64,000 nt of DNA from Ifrita kowaldi (taxonomy: Eukaryota > Chordata > Aves > Passeriformes > Cinclosomatidae), in contig VZRS01001709.1 in assembly GCA_013398055.1 (NCBI GenBank), positions 62,001-126,000 of the forward strand. Direction: 5' to 3'. Both the position numbers and the translations under genes were made by a program. Below the pieces are notes generated by a model that saw only the letters and a program-made list of their open reading frames with translations, had not been told where the DNA came from and ran no database searches. This document shows, piece by piece, positions 11,101 to 24,474 of this stretch (the stretch's first letter is position 1; each line of letters begins with the position of its first letter).

Positions 11101-14100
11101 GCCTGCTGCAGGGGATGTGTGCCAGGTACTGGGTGGAGATAAAGCAGGGGATGAATGGACAGTCTCCCGGGGATTTCTACCAGCTGCCTGAGACTCAGAA
11201 CTGAGCTAACCTGTGCCATGGGTGGGGCAGGGCATCAGGAAACCATAATCGCCTCCCAGCTGTTCCTTCCTTCCTCCACCCATGCTCGCTGCTGCGGAAG
11301 CCAAGCACGGAGGAGGGTTTTGGCAGGAGAGCAGCAATGTGCCAATGGCAGAACATGTGTTTAGCTCATAGAATTCTTCTGTGGATGCAAGGATCGACAT
11401 GCCTGTGCTCCATGCCTAAGTCCTCATAAAGGAGAATGCTGGCTTCTATAAAACAGGCCAACAGAGGTGAGAAGCAAACAAGTGGCTCACTTGCAATATT
11501 TTTATGGATGAAAGTCATTTCTGTTTTGTTTTTGCTGTGGGAAAATTCCTGCTGCAATAATAACTTTCATTTTTATGGATCCCTCATGCTTAACAAATTG
11601 ACAGACTATTTATCTAAGCATCCCTTCTCCCACCATGGAAATGGAGCAGTCTCCTGGGGTAAAACATGGTGTCTGTTTTGGGGCACTGCTCCAAAACTCC
11701 TGGTCAGTTTGGAACAGCGAATGGCTGCGTTTCCAGAGGTGTCCAGAGCACACCAAAGTACCAGCTCAGGCTCTTACAGGCAACCAAAGTCAGGCAGAGT
11801 TCCTGTTGCTTTCCAGTAGAGTTCAGAGAGGATTAAAATTCCTGCTGAAGTCCAAGTAGCTAACTGCCTTGGAAGTTTAGCCTGAGAAAAAATTCCCTTG
11901 AGACAGGCAGCGATCATCACTATGCTAGAACCTGACTTGGCACACCACTATCAGCAATCAGCATCTTGAAAACTGTGCCAGAAAATCTATTTTTCCCCCA
12001 AGAGAACAAATTCTTTCAGCTCACCAAATGGATACAATTTATTCTACCCAAGTATTCCCAAAGTCATATTAAATCATGAAAAAGGATTAAAAAGGACATA
12101 GAATTACTTTATTAGTATTCTTGCACGAGGTTCCTGTTCTCTGAAACCTCCACAACAACATTCTGTGATGCATCACTTTTAAACTTTTAGACTTTTTAAA
12201 TACTACACAAGATGGGATGGCTGTAAAATTAATAGTTGCAATTTGCAAAACATGTTCACCTTTGCAGTGTTCTTGAATGCAAAGTTTGCACCCAAGTTTA
12301 AATATCAGAGGTTAATTCTGAGCTGAAAACTGTCTGTGTTAGAGACCACGACTCATGTGGGAGTGCAGTTCAGATCTGTATTCAAATCAATAAAAGGGGA
12401 TTATTGGCAAAATGCTTTATCTATGGACCACCAGCCACTAAAATTTCTCCCTTCTCTTGCCCAAAACAGTCAAAGTCTGTAACTTCCTGGCTTGATTTCA
12501 AAACTATCTTACCCATAAATCTCTGAAAATGATTGCTGATTGGGGATATAAGGTTAGAAAACTGTTGGAGATGTAAGGAGTAGCAAATCTTTGCTTCACG
12601 GACCTTACTGAAATTAGTTCTTTTAAGCTGTGCTAGTGCTCCTTGAAAGCCCCAAAAACCCAAGCCTCAAAATCCCTCAGTGAATACATGTTTAATATTT
12701 TCTTATTCCCCTTCTGTATTTTACCTCTCTAGATATAAAGCTTTTCCTTAAAACTGAGATAATTTGGTTAAAATAGCACTTGCTAGGTTATAGAAATTGG
12801 GGTATAAGAACTACAGCATTCTCAATAGAAGTAGAAAAGATTTTTTTCTACTTTTACTTTTTCCTTTTTTTTTTTTTTTTTACAAGACATAATAAAACTG
12901 CTAGTTACAAAGAAACTGGAATACATTTTTCCTAATGCACATCTTGCCGGGAAGAATCACAAAGTAGAGAGCAGAGGAGCATAACATTCCAGCATGAATT
13001 CTCTACAGACTCTCTCACAGGCTGGCCCAAGCAGTTCTCATTGCCAAAGTGATGTCAAGCATGGGTAAGAAACCCAAAAAGCTCTAATCTATCCAAGTTT
13101 GAACATGAAACACTGAAACAGCTCTAAAACATTTGCCACAAGACACTTTCCCCCAATGAAAAGCAGAGATGAACACTTCAGTTTCCAGAAGAGAAAGAGG
13201 GAACAAATCACACCCTTCGAGTCTGTAATGGAAAGAGAATTGCAGTACGTAGCTTTCCCCTCTCCTACACCAGTGACTAACAACGGACCCAAGACACCTC
13301 TCCCCTCCTGAGATGGGAGGGAAACATCCCAGGAAAAGTCTCATGTTCATTAACTGGAGGAGGGGAAGGTTTCAGCCAAACCAAAATGAAACTAAGTAAA
13401 GTTTTCCAACAGCCAAAATCAAGTTCATGTGTTCCATTAGTACAGAAGAAACCTGGTGTTGGAGAATAACAGACTGGGTTTTCCAAAGCTCTCTCCACAG
13501 GGAAGGGACCTGGGTCACAGGGAAGGCTGAAGAAAGCTGGCTTTCTGGCAAAAGAGCAGCTGAGCAGGAGAAAAAATACTAAAATCCCGAGGTGGACTGG
13601 TCTGCTGGGTTTCCCAGGCTGTGTTAATGCTAAATTTGTGTGATTCTGTGATGCTAAACTGCACGGTGCTTAGCACAGCCCTGATTACACAACCTGCATG
13701 AGGAAAGGGAATCCTTTGTAAACCTGGTGGGTGGAGCCCAAGTGCAGTCGGCTTCACAGGAAAAGTAATTTGGGGGCATTTTAAGCTCTTAAGATGGAGA
13801 CACACACAAATGACTCTAAAAACAACATCACAGAAATAAAAAATGTAAAGTTCAGAAATATTAACTTCGTAAGCTGAATTCAGCCCCATCTCTAACAAAA
13901 AGAATATGCAATATGAGAACAATCAACACATAAATCTCTCTAGCAAGGAAACCTTAAAATAAATTTAATTCATGCAGTGATAACCATACTCATGCAGTAA
14001 TAATGTCTGCATAATAAAGGAAAAGGGAAAAAAGGAGGAAAAGAGGAAAGGCACTGAGGTGCCAGAGATGCAAGACATGGACAAAACATGTAACATGTAC

Positions 14101-14799
14101 AGTCAGGTACAGCACTTCCATGGTTGCTTGCTAGATGAAAACCTATTCTACGTATGCAGCTCTGCCACTTGGGAGTAATGTGATCATTTTTACTGGACAG
14201 CAATAAAAGTTGATGGCTTCCCCCACCCCTTTGTATCCTGTAGCCATCACTTCCTGCTAGTCCTTCAAATTCTCCAGTTCAGTGTAAAAAACAGCTCCTT
14301 CCATCTCAGAGTTAACAAATACGAGCTAAGCCTCTCTATTAGCATTGCATTTCATCTGCAGCACTCTGACATTCTCAAATATAATTTTAAATAACCTTTA
14401 ACCTATCCTTTATCCGTTTACTTAGTAGTAAGGTGGGCACACAAAAACATCTTGCAACACCTTGTGTTTTGCCAAGCGAAATCCAGCTCTGTGTAGGATT
14501 ATTAAGCAGCAGGATGTCTCTCACCATGCCTAGCACCAGGGACTGAGCCAGGAACCCTAAGCCATGAATCACTGCAGCCTGAGCTAAATCCAAGTCCTGT
14601 ATTTGGGATTTTTATTAGACATTGCCTGCTTCACTGGCCTCTCCAAGAATTAGATGTGTCCTCTCTACAGTGAATTCAGCTTTGGGTTTTCAAGCAGCCT
14701 AAGGTAACACTTTTCTCCTGGAGAGCATTTGTAAAGTCTCAGAGCATTTTATGAAAAAGGGTTGTGTTCAACACATCCACACAAGCAAAATGAGTCACA
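11099..14799. other. unique DNA, no gene seen
   Basis: Contains a run of 17 T at 12865-12881. Open frames up to 135 codons (13515-13922 minus) have no recognisable domain. No CR1 or LTR is seen. Confidence 0.5.
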
Positions 14800-14862
14800 C
14801 AGATGAAGTGACTTATCTGAGAAATAGCTCAGGCCAAATGGTGGATCAAGTTCAGGTATTCT
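14800..14862 (-). repeat. possible MIR-like SINE relic
   Basis: The plus strand reads ACAGATGAAGTGACTTATCT, then AATAGCTCAGGCCAAATGGTGG and ATCAAGTTCAGGTATTCT. This parallels the antisense MIR order (AAGTGACTTGCCCAAGGTCA, GTGGCAGAGC, GAACCCAGG). It is very diverged, so similarity by chance cannot be excluded. Confidence 0.3.
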
Positions 14863-16849
14863 GAAAAGAATATGGACAGCTCAGAGATGTCTGAATGACA
14901 GCTGCCTTCTACAAAACTTCAGTTGACCCAAGACTTCAGGTTTATCCTAAACTGATTCACTAAAAATATGACACCATTCACTGACCTGAGTTAAAACAAA
15001 CCTGTGGTGTCAATAAGGCACATAAAGGAAAAAAAATACTTATTTCAAGAGCATGATTCACACTCCACTGCCCGTTGCTCCTAGGAAAGAGCCAAAGCAC
15101 TGAATGCAGACCCCAGTGTGACTGTCACTGCTGCCACAGGAATTGCTGCTGCTCACATCAGTGCCGCAGATCAGCTCTGAAGCACAAGTGTGAGGCAGCT
15201 GGGGACACACATCCCCTCCGTGCTCTGCACCCGCTCTTGGGTCACTGACACAGCTTCAGCTCCGTGCACTTGGCCTGATGCTGACTCTGACAACTGCCAA
15301 TTTTTTATGTATTTTTTCTTTTGCTATGCTATGCACACCCTCTGACGAGCTGCACGCATTCTAGCTGCAAATAAATATTAGATGCAGAGGAACTCTTTCA
15401 TAAGAAATAAGAGCAAAGCTCAGCAGGCACAAATTTGATTTAAACAAGTTCCAGGGGAATCTATACTTTGTACTGGGGATTTATTTTAAAATTGCTTTAA
15501 ATAAGAACTTTAATGGGAAAAAACCAGAGGAAGGGAGGTGGGACTGATAATAGTTTCACCCATATATTTCCTGACTTTGGCCATCATGGCAAGTTCTTTC
15601 CCCTTTGAGGCTGTTTTATATTGCCAGGCTGTCCCAGCAAACAATGGCACCTGAGTCCAATTTCTCCCTGTAACACATCCTGGTTCTATTTTATAAGCCA
15701 GTAATTTTTATGAATGGCACCTTATCATGCCCAGAGATGGAAAGAAAAGCACCAAGTATGAATGCACCCTGGTGACAAGAGGTGACAAGACTGAGCAAGA
15801 CATTTTGGATTATCTGGTTTTGGATATTTCTGTTGCACAGTGCACATTTTACTACTCAGAATCCTCAGTGTGAGCATGGGCCATGCTAACCCAACTGTGC
15901 AGCTAAGGCCAGAGTCCATGCAGACTGGCATGTGTGTAAGTGGTGTGAACGTGTTTCAAGGTTTATTTAGTTACACCTTTTTCATTTATGTATTTTCTAT
16001 TGGAACAAGAACCGCTTCAGTTCAAAAGAAGAAAGTGCACCTCTTGTTCTGCCAAACATTTGGCAGAAACCTCAATTCCATGCACTGTGGGAGCAGCAGG
16101 TAAGTGGATTCAGTTGTGAGCGTTTCCCTCTTTCACTTGCTCACGGCGTACTCAGTAAAAAGTGTAATGTTAGTGCCTGTTGGAAGGCAAAGGATCTGTG
16201 CACTATTCCAGCCCTGTAACACACATCTGAGGGGCTGGAGCTGCAGCATAAAAGAGAGGCACATGCAGGCCTCACTGGCAAAGCATGCATTTCAAATAAA
16301 GCCTCAGTACTCAGAAACAGACAGTCTCCGCTCTCATTCTGAGTAATGTCTGCCTTCTATTCAGTAGAACGGCCCACAATGAGAGTAACAAAGACATGCC
16401 AGATGAAAAACATCACACTGCGAGTTCCCTGTTCGCTGGAGAAAATCCTGTAATTGCTTACTGAGATATTTCCCTCCAACCATGCAGGGATGCCTCATGT
16501 TAGAAAGGGGGAGGGGGAAAAAAATGAAAACTATTTATGTCCAGATTGTTTCCTTTTAAAGTCTTAGTCTGATCAAAATCTGATTTCCACGGGTTTTGCT
16601 GCAGAGCTTGTATGGGGTTTCCCCAGCTTGGGTCCTGTAAAGATCCGTTCACACTCATACCAAAAACGGGCTTGGCACCAGTTCTGCTGAAGTAGGACTC
16701 AAGGCCTCGCTGGCAGGCTCCAGCCAGGAGAAAAGCTTGTCCTCGTGAAGGGCCTGGAAGCTGGGCTGCAGTGACATGTGATTCCAGCTCATGTGTTAAA
16801 CGTGGCCACAGACATTGGTTAGGAGAGGTAACTCACGAGTACGCAAACA
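14863..16849. other. unique DNA, no gene seen
   Basis: A 10-bp tandem pair (GGTGACAAGA twice) lies at 15771-15790. The patch at 15060-15280 is richer in G+C. No gene, RNA or interspersed repeat is recognised. Confidence 0.5.
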
Positions 16850-17300
16850 TATGGATTAGCAAGGACACTGAATTGACCAGATTCCTTAATGGCATATTAT
16901 TCATCATTATATATCTTTATTAGAAAACTGATTCAGTTACCTGACTTGCCTTGATCTCCTTTGCGTTTACATTATCTTGTTTCAAAGGAATTCTTTTATT
17001 TGTGTTTATGTGCTTCACAAATAATGAGTCATCCTAAACTGCTTACTCAGATCAATACTCATTTTTCTTTTCAGAGTAACTATCATTCATTTTTCTATCT
17101 CATTTTATAGCAGAGAATAATTATTTACAAAGTATTAATAAAATAGAAGACTTTAGCCTATTAAAATCATACATCAAAATCAAAATGTGTAGGTTGCAAA
17201 TAATTCATTCATTGACAATAAATCCTCTGAACTATTTGGCAAATACCCATGCATGAAATTCACATTCATATTAATTCTGTTGATGAATGATCTGAAGAGT
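16850..17300. promoter_or_regulatory. candidate conserved non-coding element (AT-rich)
   Basis: High-complexity AT-rich DNA with many ATTA/TAAT words and a consensus AP-1 site TGAGTCA at 17025-17031, but no repeat signature and no reading frame. Such texture is typical of developmental enhancers. This is impression only; conservation cannot be seen from one sequence. Confidence 0.15.
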
Positions 17301-18449
17301 GGAAGACATTTAGCAGTATACATTAATCAAAAAGTTTCATCAACACCATTAGCTAACAGCATCTACTATAAAACTTAACCCAGTCCTAAACAATAGAAGA
17401 TGAAAGAGAGGCAAAATCAACACAGTGTTTTACTAGAGAGTAATAACCTGCCTAGAGATTCTCCAGTCACTTCTTGACCAGAAAGTTTGATGCGTTTCTG
17501 ATGCTGACATTTTATCTCAAGCTGAAGTTACAGCCCCATCCTAAATCATCAGAAATTCGATCTCTTCATTGTGCTCAGACTTGAGATGAGTCCCAAATCT
17601 CCCCTGTGCCATTCAAACCTACGAATCTTTGAATAACATCACCTTTGAATGACAGATACAGCCCTCTGCTCTGAGCTGGTGGCTTTCATTAATCCCACAC
17701 TCTAAGCAGACACGCTGCTGCCAAGGAAAACCAACAGAACACCTGTGGCACTCTGCTCGGCAAGGCCTTCACTGAGTTTGCAGCATCACACATTCTCACA
17801 CTCAGCCATCCCTATCAGCATGTGGGAAACTCAGCTTACAGATGGCTCTGGTGGGGAGGACTGGTGAGGACAGGTGGGGGTTTCTTTGGTGCAGCATTTG
17901 GGGATGAGGCTACCCTTACAGAACAGCACCTGTACAACACTCTGCTAACCAAAAACCTGTCTGAAGAACCTAACATTAAGCCTCTATTTCCATTATCTTA
18001 CGATGATTCACTGCTAATCCAAAATACTTTCTGAACTAGGCCCAAGATGTGGTACATTCATTCACCTTCTTTGATCCAGATGAGAACAACTGGTTGAAGC
18101 AAGCATATTTGGAGAAGAGGTTTTCTGATGGGATTTTCAGCCTGGTTTCTTATGGAAAGAGGATTAGATAATTGATTATGAGTTGATTACTGACCTTCAT
18201 CCAACTTTGAAGTAAACTCAAATGACATTTCAGTTACCTGTTCCCCAATCCAGTGTTTTTATGTAAAGTAAGATAACATGCCATGGCTTCTGCTTTGTGT
18301 ATTTTGATTCTTTTAAAACAGATGAAGTCAGAAGTGCTGAAACCTCACCAGAAAGTCTGTTCAGCACAAATCCTTACCGAGCAGAACTGCTGTGCTACCC
18401 ATGACGTGTTTAAGCGCATTTATATGGCCCCCAGGAAGAAATGTACCTC
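17301..18449. other. unique DNA, no gene seen
   Basis: No repeat, RNA or gene recognised. Confidence 0.5.
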
Positions 18450-18508
18450 ACCCAAAGCCTGACAGCAAGAAAATACCCTTTGACTTCAGGGAGCTTTGGA
18501 TTAGGACT
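18450..18508. repeat. fold-back relic C
   Basis: Reads ACCCAAAGCCTGACAGCAAG, then AAAATACCCTTTGACTTCAGG and GAGCTTTGGATTAGGAC. The word order matches relics B, F and H (CCAAAGCC, hinge, TTGACTTCA, GCTTTGGATTAGG). The left arm CCAAAGC and right arm GCTTTGG are exact reverse complements, so it can fold back. Confidence 0.5.
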
Positions 18509-18559
18509 CAAATGATTAGTGACCCAGGGCAAAAATAGCAAACTATTTAATACCACTTC

Positions 18560-19130
18560 TCTGGGCACTCAAATTATCGTATTAAAATCCATTTTATCAT
18601 TGGCAAATTCAATCAGGTTATAAATGCAAACAGATGTTTTAATGTGTCTCTGGCATTTGGCTTCAGGCAGAGTAAATTGAACATTTTCAGTTTCATACAG
18701 TTTAGTTTCTGTGAGGTTAGAGTAAATAATTATTTCTCCCACAGCATTTTTACTCGCTGTCACCACACTGATGTTTACTTTGTCACACACCATAAAAGCC
18801 TGGCTGGCCCAATGACACCAAACCTGGGCCGATTGGAAAAATAAGGAAAAGGGGGAGGGAGGGAGGAGATTCACGTTGAACTCACTGTCTGTGCAAGCTG
18901 AGCTTTTTAAGGTTTGCCCACCCATAAACCAAGACACATGATTGTGTTATCCTTGGAGCCCGGCTGTCAAAAACACAGTCAATATGTCCTGTGGCATTGG
19001 GCTGCTTCCACTGGGTACGATAACAGTGTTGTGCTAAGTCATTCCCAATGCACTTTGATATGCTATACACATGAGCTAATCCACACATGTATTTATGCAC
19101 TGCATGCTCTGGAATGAAAAGGACAGGAGG
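18560..19130. promoter_or_regulatory. candidate conserved non-coding block
   Basis: High-complexity DNA free of recognisable repeats, with homeodomain-type words (AATAATTATTT near 18725), ending near a purine tract with GGGGGAGGGAGGGAGG at 18851. No coding frame is convincing. The regulatory role is inference from sequence texture. Confidence 0.15.
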
Positions 19131-22100
19131 CAGTGTGGGAAAAACAGGCTGAAGGAGGGGGGAAAGAAAAAAAAAAAAAAAAGCAAAAGGGACTCTACGA
19201 TTCCCATAACTCAAGGGAGCATATTGTTCAGCTGAGGCACAGGCCAGTGCCTCGCAGGCCCTATCACTGGCTGACAGAATTAGATTCTGATTCATGCTCT
19301 GCAGCTCGTGTAATGCCAGCCAGGGAAGAGAGCCTTCCATGGGAACGTTTCAGCCAGTCCCCTCCTTATCAGCTCCAGAACAGCTGCCAGACTCTAAGGT
19401 CGCTTGATAGAGAATTTAATTCTTAAGATTGCACATTAATTTCTAAATTCTTTCTTATCCATGTGCTGTGATTTGAGACTGCATTCAATGCAGCCCAGCA
19501 CAGGGCAAGCCTTTCCCATCCACACCCCTCCTTCCTGTCTACAAACTTCCTTCCTACAGATTTACCCAGACATCTTTGAGCTAAATTAACACCCTGTACA
19601 CTTCTTTGACCAAGCACTAGCAGATAGGAAACCTGATTTTGACCTCTCACTGGCTAGCAGGCAGAGAGATTTTAAAATATGGTGTACGTGTAATAGATTT
19701 ATTCATCTGCCTTTACCAAGAAGTAAAGGGGTATTTATTTTCACCCAGATCACTGCAGTAGATCTTTAAAATAATGATTTCCCACCCCATCAATTCATTG
19801 TCAGGCAGAGTTCACTAGTGGCTGTAAAATGCTTTTAAATCCCTCGACATATTATGCAATTTTTCAACAAATATTACCCTAGTTTATAATCGTCTGCTCT
19901 TTCATATTCATATATTTTTAAATTACTCTTTATTACGGTCAAGAGCACTGCAGAATAAATGCATGAAAACAAGAAACCAATGATTGAAACTTTTGGCAAG
20001 TCAGAGTGGAATTGAGTTACAGCGGAAAAATTCAGTATTAGAGTTCAATATGACCAGGTCTCCTGGTTTGCTTAGGACAGTTCCAGGTTCCACAATTGTT
20101 TCCTGGAAGGATGTAGGCTGTGCATGTAGTAAAATGAACTCTGTGTGCGAGAGAGAACCAGAATCCTCTCCTTTCCTTGACAAATTGGCCTCTTTGGTGT
20201 GAAGTTACTGATGGAAAAGGGGCTCCCTCTCCAGAAGGGCAGGGAACAGTGTGGGTATTGCCATTTCCCTGCTTTCCAGACTGCCTAGTTACGGGCAGTC
20301 CAACAGATTAAGTCAAGCAGACAGATCAAATTAATTTATTCAGAATCTTTAATTCTGAAACCAAAATAACAGCTCTGTTCCAAATCACTGCAACTGAAAC
20401 CAAGCCCTAAGTAAGCAGACAATTACAGGAACCCAGACTGGACCAGTGATGTGTCTGGCATTATCACACCACGACCAACACAAGCCCTTCAGAGGAAGAT
20501 GCAAGATATTCCAGAGGAGACAAACACTTCAAAAATGTTGAGAGGGAGCCACATTCCTCCTTATGCTGCCCCAAAAACCATTTGGCTTATACCCTGACTT
20601 TAAAAACATGGTTTTCTTTCATTCCTGATCTTTAAATTGTGAACAATCTCATTAGCCTTAGAAATGGAATCCCACCAAATTTCAGGCCTCAGGAAGTATG
20701 AGGGGAAGGAGAGCCACAAATTGATTATGCACTGTACCAAAATGATGTCTTTTTTGCTGCTTTCCAACACTATTGCCTCCCTCCCACCTCCTCATCCTCT
20801 GCAAGCTGACCCTTACTTCACATATTAATGTTAATAGCTGCTCCCTCTTCTTCTGTCATTTCAACAAGAATAATGGAAGACAACCAACAGGCAATCAAGG
20901 GTAACAGAGAGAAAAAAGATCAAGGTCAACGTTAAAAAAAAATAATTTTGTGCAAATTTATCCTGCACTTACCGATAACAAATTCCAGACCATGGTTATA
21001 AAGAGTGTCCTGGAAATGTAATGCAAGCTTGGGGGGAAAGACCTGTGTGCCCACATTTCAGTCAAAAGATCTCAAATAATTGCTTGGATGGAAACAACCA
21101 TTCTGAGGGAATAATGAGGTGGAAGTAGGCTGATGCTGATACGCACAGACTTCCCTCCTATGTATCAGACACGTCAGTCCCCAGAGCTTGTGGTCGTAAT
21201 TCCAAAGAACAGCAAGTGGTGATACTGTTGTCCAACCTTCTCCCTAGGAGAGGAAAGGGTTTTGATGACTCAAAAATTTGCTGTGGAAACATGATCTACC
21301 TGTTGATGTCCTGGCTGGCCTTCAGCTTTTCCCCACCATGTAGCCTATTCTTGTTACCTCCCAGCCCCAGATGGACTCACTTTTAGCAAGGAGTTTTTGC
21401 CTGGTTTTCATTTGGTTTCTGTCAGTGAAGCCTAAGGAATAGCTTAGGCTCTCAATACCAAAGCCCACTCTCATTTTATTACAGAAGATTGATGAATTTT
21501 AAGTCCAAAATCTGTTTTAAACACGGACTATTGCACTTAGGAAGAATGACTTACATGTGTATCTTGCAATGCTTTCCATTCCCCTAAGAAAGTTGTGCAT
21601 TTTAATTACTTGCTTGCTGTTATTTCTGTAGCAACAACAGTTTATGCCCTTAAATCCATTTTAACAATTTTGATGCTATTAGCAGCAGCAGAGCTAAATG
21701 TCCTTAGGAAAGGTTGTGTCACATCAGAAACTCGTTTTGAAGCCTTATCCCTCAGATCACCACTCCTTCTGGTTTTTTTTATCTTTTCAGTTAGCAAGAC
21801 ATGGAAAGATTTTATTATTATTAATTTTCCTGCTTTTTTTTTATTCAATTCCACTTAGTTATTTGAACCTTAGAGGCAAGTAATTAAATAGAAGTTAACC
21901 AGCTCTCAAAGACTTCCTTTTGCAGCAATACAGACAAATAAGACCATAATTTGGAAAAATAACTTTTTGTCTGACTTTCAGGTGGTTACCACAGACCTGA
22001 TTCCCATTTATATTTTACATCACTGGTACATAAAAGGAAAGTAAAATAAACATATTTACAATTGCATTCACATTAAGGAGCCTGATTCCACTCTCCCATG

Positions 22101-22684
22101 GATGGAATCATGGAGATGATCCCTCTAGTGAGAACAGGAGCATTAGAGCTGTGCAGGAGTCGGTGAGGGTAGGATTCACAATACTCTGTGCCCTCTACTG
22201 TGGTAATACTGCAAAGGCTCTGAAAGTGTCAGACAGTCACAGGAGGGGATGTGGGAATGGATGCTGATGGAGATGTAAATTTGAAGAGGTGAAGCAGAAC
22301 AGGGAGAGAATTTATCCCAAAACACACGCACATTTTCTGGAAGATTTATCATTTTTCATGTTCTCTGTTATTCCAGTACTCTACTGGTCTAGGCCCTCTA
22401 CAAAGCTGAAGATTACTCTAAGTCATAGACTCCTTCCTCTAAGATAGACACTTAGAGCCAAGATCTGATCTTGGAGGACACTGTAGGTTCACTTGGTTGC
22501 AGTATAACCAAGCTTCATTTTTACATTGGTCTAGATAAAAAAGTCACCCATCAAACCTCATTCACTGGGAATATTGGCTGTGTTGGACTTGTTCTGTTTC
22601 CTTTTCCTCTACATCTGCAGTACCAGCATAACCTGCTATTCCTGCAGCTTACCAATGAGGACTTTTCTCTCACAGAACGGGTCA
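19131..22684. other. unique DNA, no gene seen
   Basis: Begins with a run of 16 A at 19167-19182. A short 7-bp-stem inverted repeat GACTGCC / GGCAGTC lies near 20280-20300. The rest is unique AT-rich DNA with no gene or interspersed repeat I can name. Confidence 0.5.
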
Positions 22685-23035
22685 GTTTGGAAGGAATCAC
22701 AGGGTGGGTCATCTGGTCCCACCTCCCTGCTTCAGCCGGATAATGCCAGAGCACATGGCACAGGATTGTGTCCAGCTGGTTCAGGAATATCTCCAGTGAG
22801 GGAGACTCCACACCCTCTCTGGGTGACCTGTTCCCATGCTCGGTCTCTGCACAGTAAAGCAGCTCTTCCTCACGCTCAGGTGGAACTTCTGTGCCTCAGT
22901 TTCTGCCCATAGCCTCTTGTCCTATTGCTTGGCACCATGGAGCAGAGCCTGGATCCATCCTCTGACACCTCCCTTCAGATACTGACAGGCATTGATGAGA
23001 TCCCCTCTCAGCTGTCTGTTTCTTTCAGATTATCC
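22685..23035 (-). mobile_element. CR1 LINE, truncated 3' part
   Basis: The plus strand shows the antisense CR1 vocabulary in the expected order: GTCATCTGGTCCCACCTCC, TGTCCAGCTGGTTCAGGAAT, ATCTCCAGTGAGGGAGACTC, the CACAGTAAAGCAGCTCTTCC region, TTCTGCCCATAGCCTCTTGT, and CATTGATGAGATCCCCTCTC. It is 5'-truncated at about 23035, as is usual for CR1. No intact ORF2 remains, so it cannot move. Divergence is moderate. Confidence 0.9.
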
Positions 23036-24308
23036 TCTTGATTCTTTCAACCGTACAGCCACAATTCCCGGGACAACAATCTTTTGGTAACAGTAGTACA
23101 CAAAAGTCACAGATCCAACATTTCTGCCTAACACAAACTGCAGAAACATCCTGTGATGCACAGGGTCATGCTGGTATAGATCTCTGAAATCCGTGCTTGT
23201 TCCCAGGACCTGGTGCTGTAAGAATGCCGAGAGTTTTTCTTTCCACAAATAGACGTTTCAGGCATATTTGCTTAAACCCTGGAGGTTGACAATCAGTGAT
23301 ACTTCTTCCCAGCCCAGCAATTGCTTGGGAGCTGCCAAGTATTGCGAGCAGAGAGTCCATGAACCATCTCCCAAAGATTATACGTGCTGCTACAAGAAGT
23401 GGGGATTGAATCTCCCATAGCGAGCTGTCTGCTGCTGATCTTTCCCAATTAACAGTTGTGCAATGTGGGGGGAATTAGGGTCTAAATATCTTGGCACAAT
23501 GCTGTTTGGGAAAACCCTAGTGCCTGACTCTTACAGAGCTGTAAAAGGTTTCCCAGCAATTGGAGGAAGAAGAGTATAAAAAAGTGACAGGGTTAGTCCA
23601 GCTATACAAAAGACTTGTACCATGTGTATTTGCAATGAACATGGGGTTATCAGGGGATTGCCACTTTTCCTTCCCAAGAAAAGACAGTGAGTTCCATTTA
23701 AAAGGGTGGATCTCTGAAAGAATTCCTCTATTTTGAATTATTCTGAGGGCTTTAGCTTCGAAAGAACTTCTTCCCAGAGGAAGCGTGACAGAAAGGGGAT
23801 TTCTATGATCCTGTCGTGTCCTTCAAGCAGCTCTTCAGGCCAACAAATAAATATGGCAACCAGCCATGGTGGGTGAAGCCAAGGAACACACGACTGGTTT
23901 TACATATGTGTGTATATATATATATATATTTTCTTTTTTTTTTCATCTTGTCAAATGCCATGACACAAAAATTCATGGGAAAATGCCCTGCAATTCCCAG
24001 GAAGCCTAAGAGGGGGAAGCCTCTTTATTAATAAAAAGACATCTAGACTTCTAAACCTGCCCTAGGACATAAGGGAGCTCTCTAAGCAAAGAGGGGAAAA
24101 AAAGATACTCAGCAGCTTCCCAGGAAATCCAAAAAGGCATCACAACATTTCATGTTTAAACATTTAAATGGGGAGGGGAGAAAACAAGTCTTATTCTTTT
24201 CTGTCTTTCTTAATACAATGTGTGATTACACAACATATATTTAGGCAACTTATATTTAGCCTGTGGGCTCCACCAGAAATGATTACAGTGATGAGCTTAG
24301 TAAGATTC
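23036..24308. other. unique DNA with (TA)n microsatellite
   Basis: Contains (TA)8 at 23913-23928 followed by a T-rich stretch. No gene or interspersed repeat recognised. Confidence 0.5.
23913..23928. repeat. (TA)8 microsatellite
   Basis: Eight perfect TA units after TATGTGTG, followed by a T/C homopolymer-rich stretch. Confidence 0.9.
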
Positions 24309-24371
24309 TGATGCCTTGAGAGGCCACCTAGAAACAGAGACTAGACAAGAATAAGGGAATACAGGTAGGTA

Positions 24372-24377
24372 TTTATT
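24372..24377 (-). terminator. LTR poly(A) signal AATAAA
   Basis: Canonical AATAAA on the minus strand inside LTR copy 1, about 95 bp downstream of its TATA box, in the position expected for the R region of a retroviral LTR. Confidence 0.75.
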
Positions 24378-24467
24378 TGAAAGGCCTTCAAAGGTACACC
24401 CTGGGGAGCCAGAGGCTACTGCCAAGATGGACCCCAAGATGGACCCCTGGTCACGAGTTCTTCACAT

Positions 24468-24474
24468 TTTTATA
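24468..24474 (-). promoter_or_regulatory. LTR TATA box TATAAAA
   Basis: Canonical TATA box on the minus strand of LTR copy 1. The equivalent box is kept in copy 2 at 35232. Whether it still drives transcription is unknown. Confidence 0.7.

Noticed and set aside
10927..11219. Alanine-tract proteins on both strands across the CAG repeat
   Set aside because: Any frame through a CAG/CTG repeat gives a homopolymer. Open frames on both strands show that this is a property of the repeat.
18851..18866. G-rich tract as a G-quadruplex
   Set aside because: Runs are 5, 3, 3 and 2 G, so the fourth G-triplet is missing.
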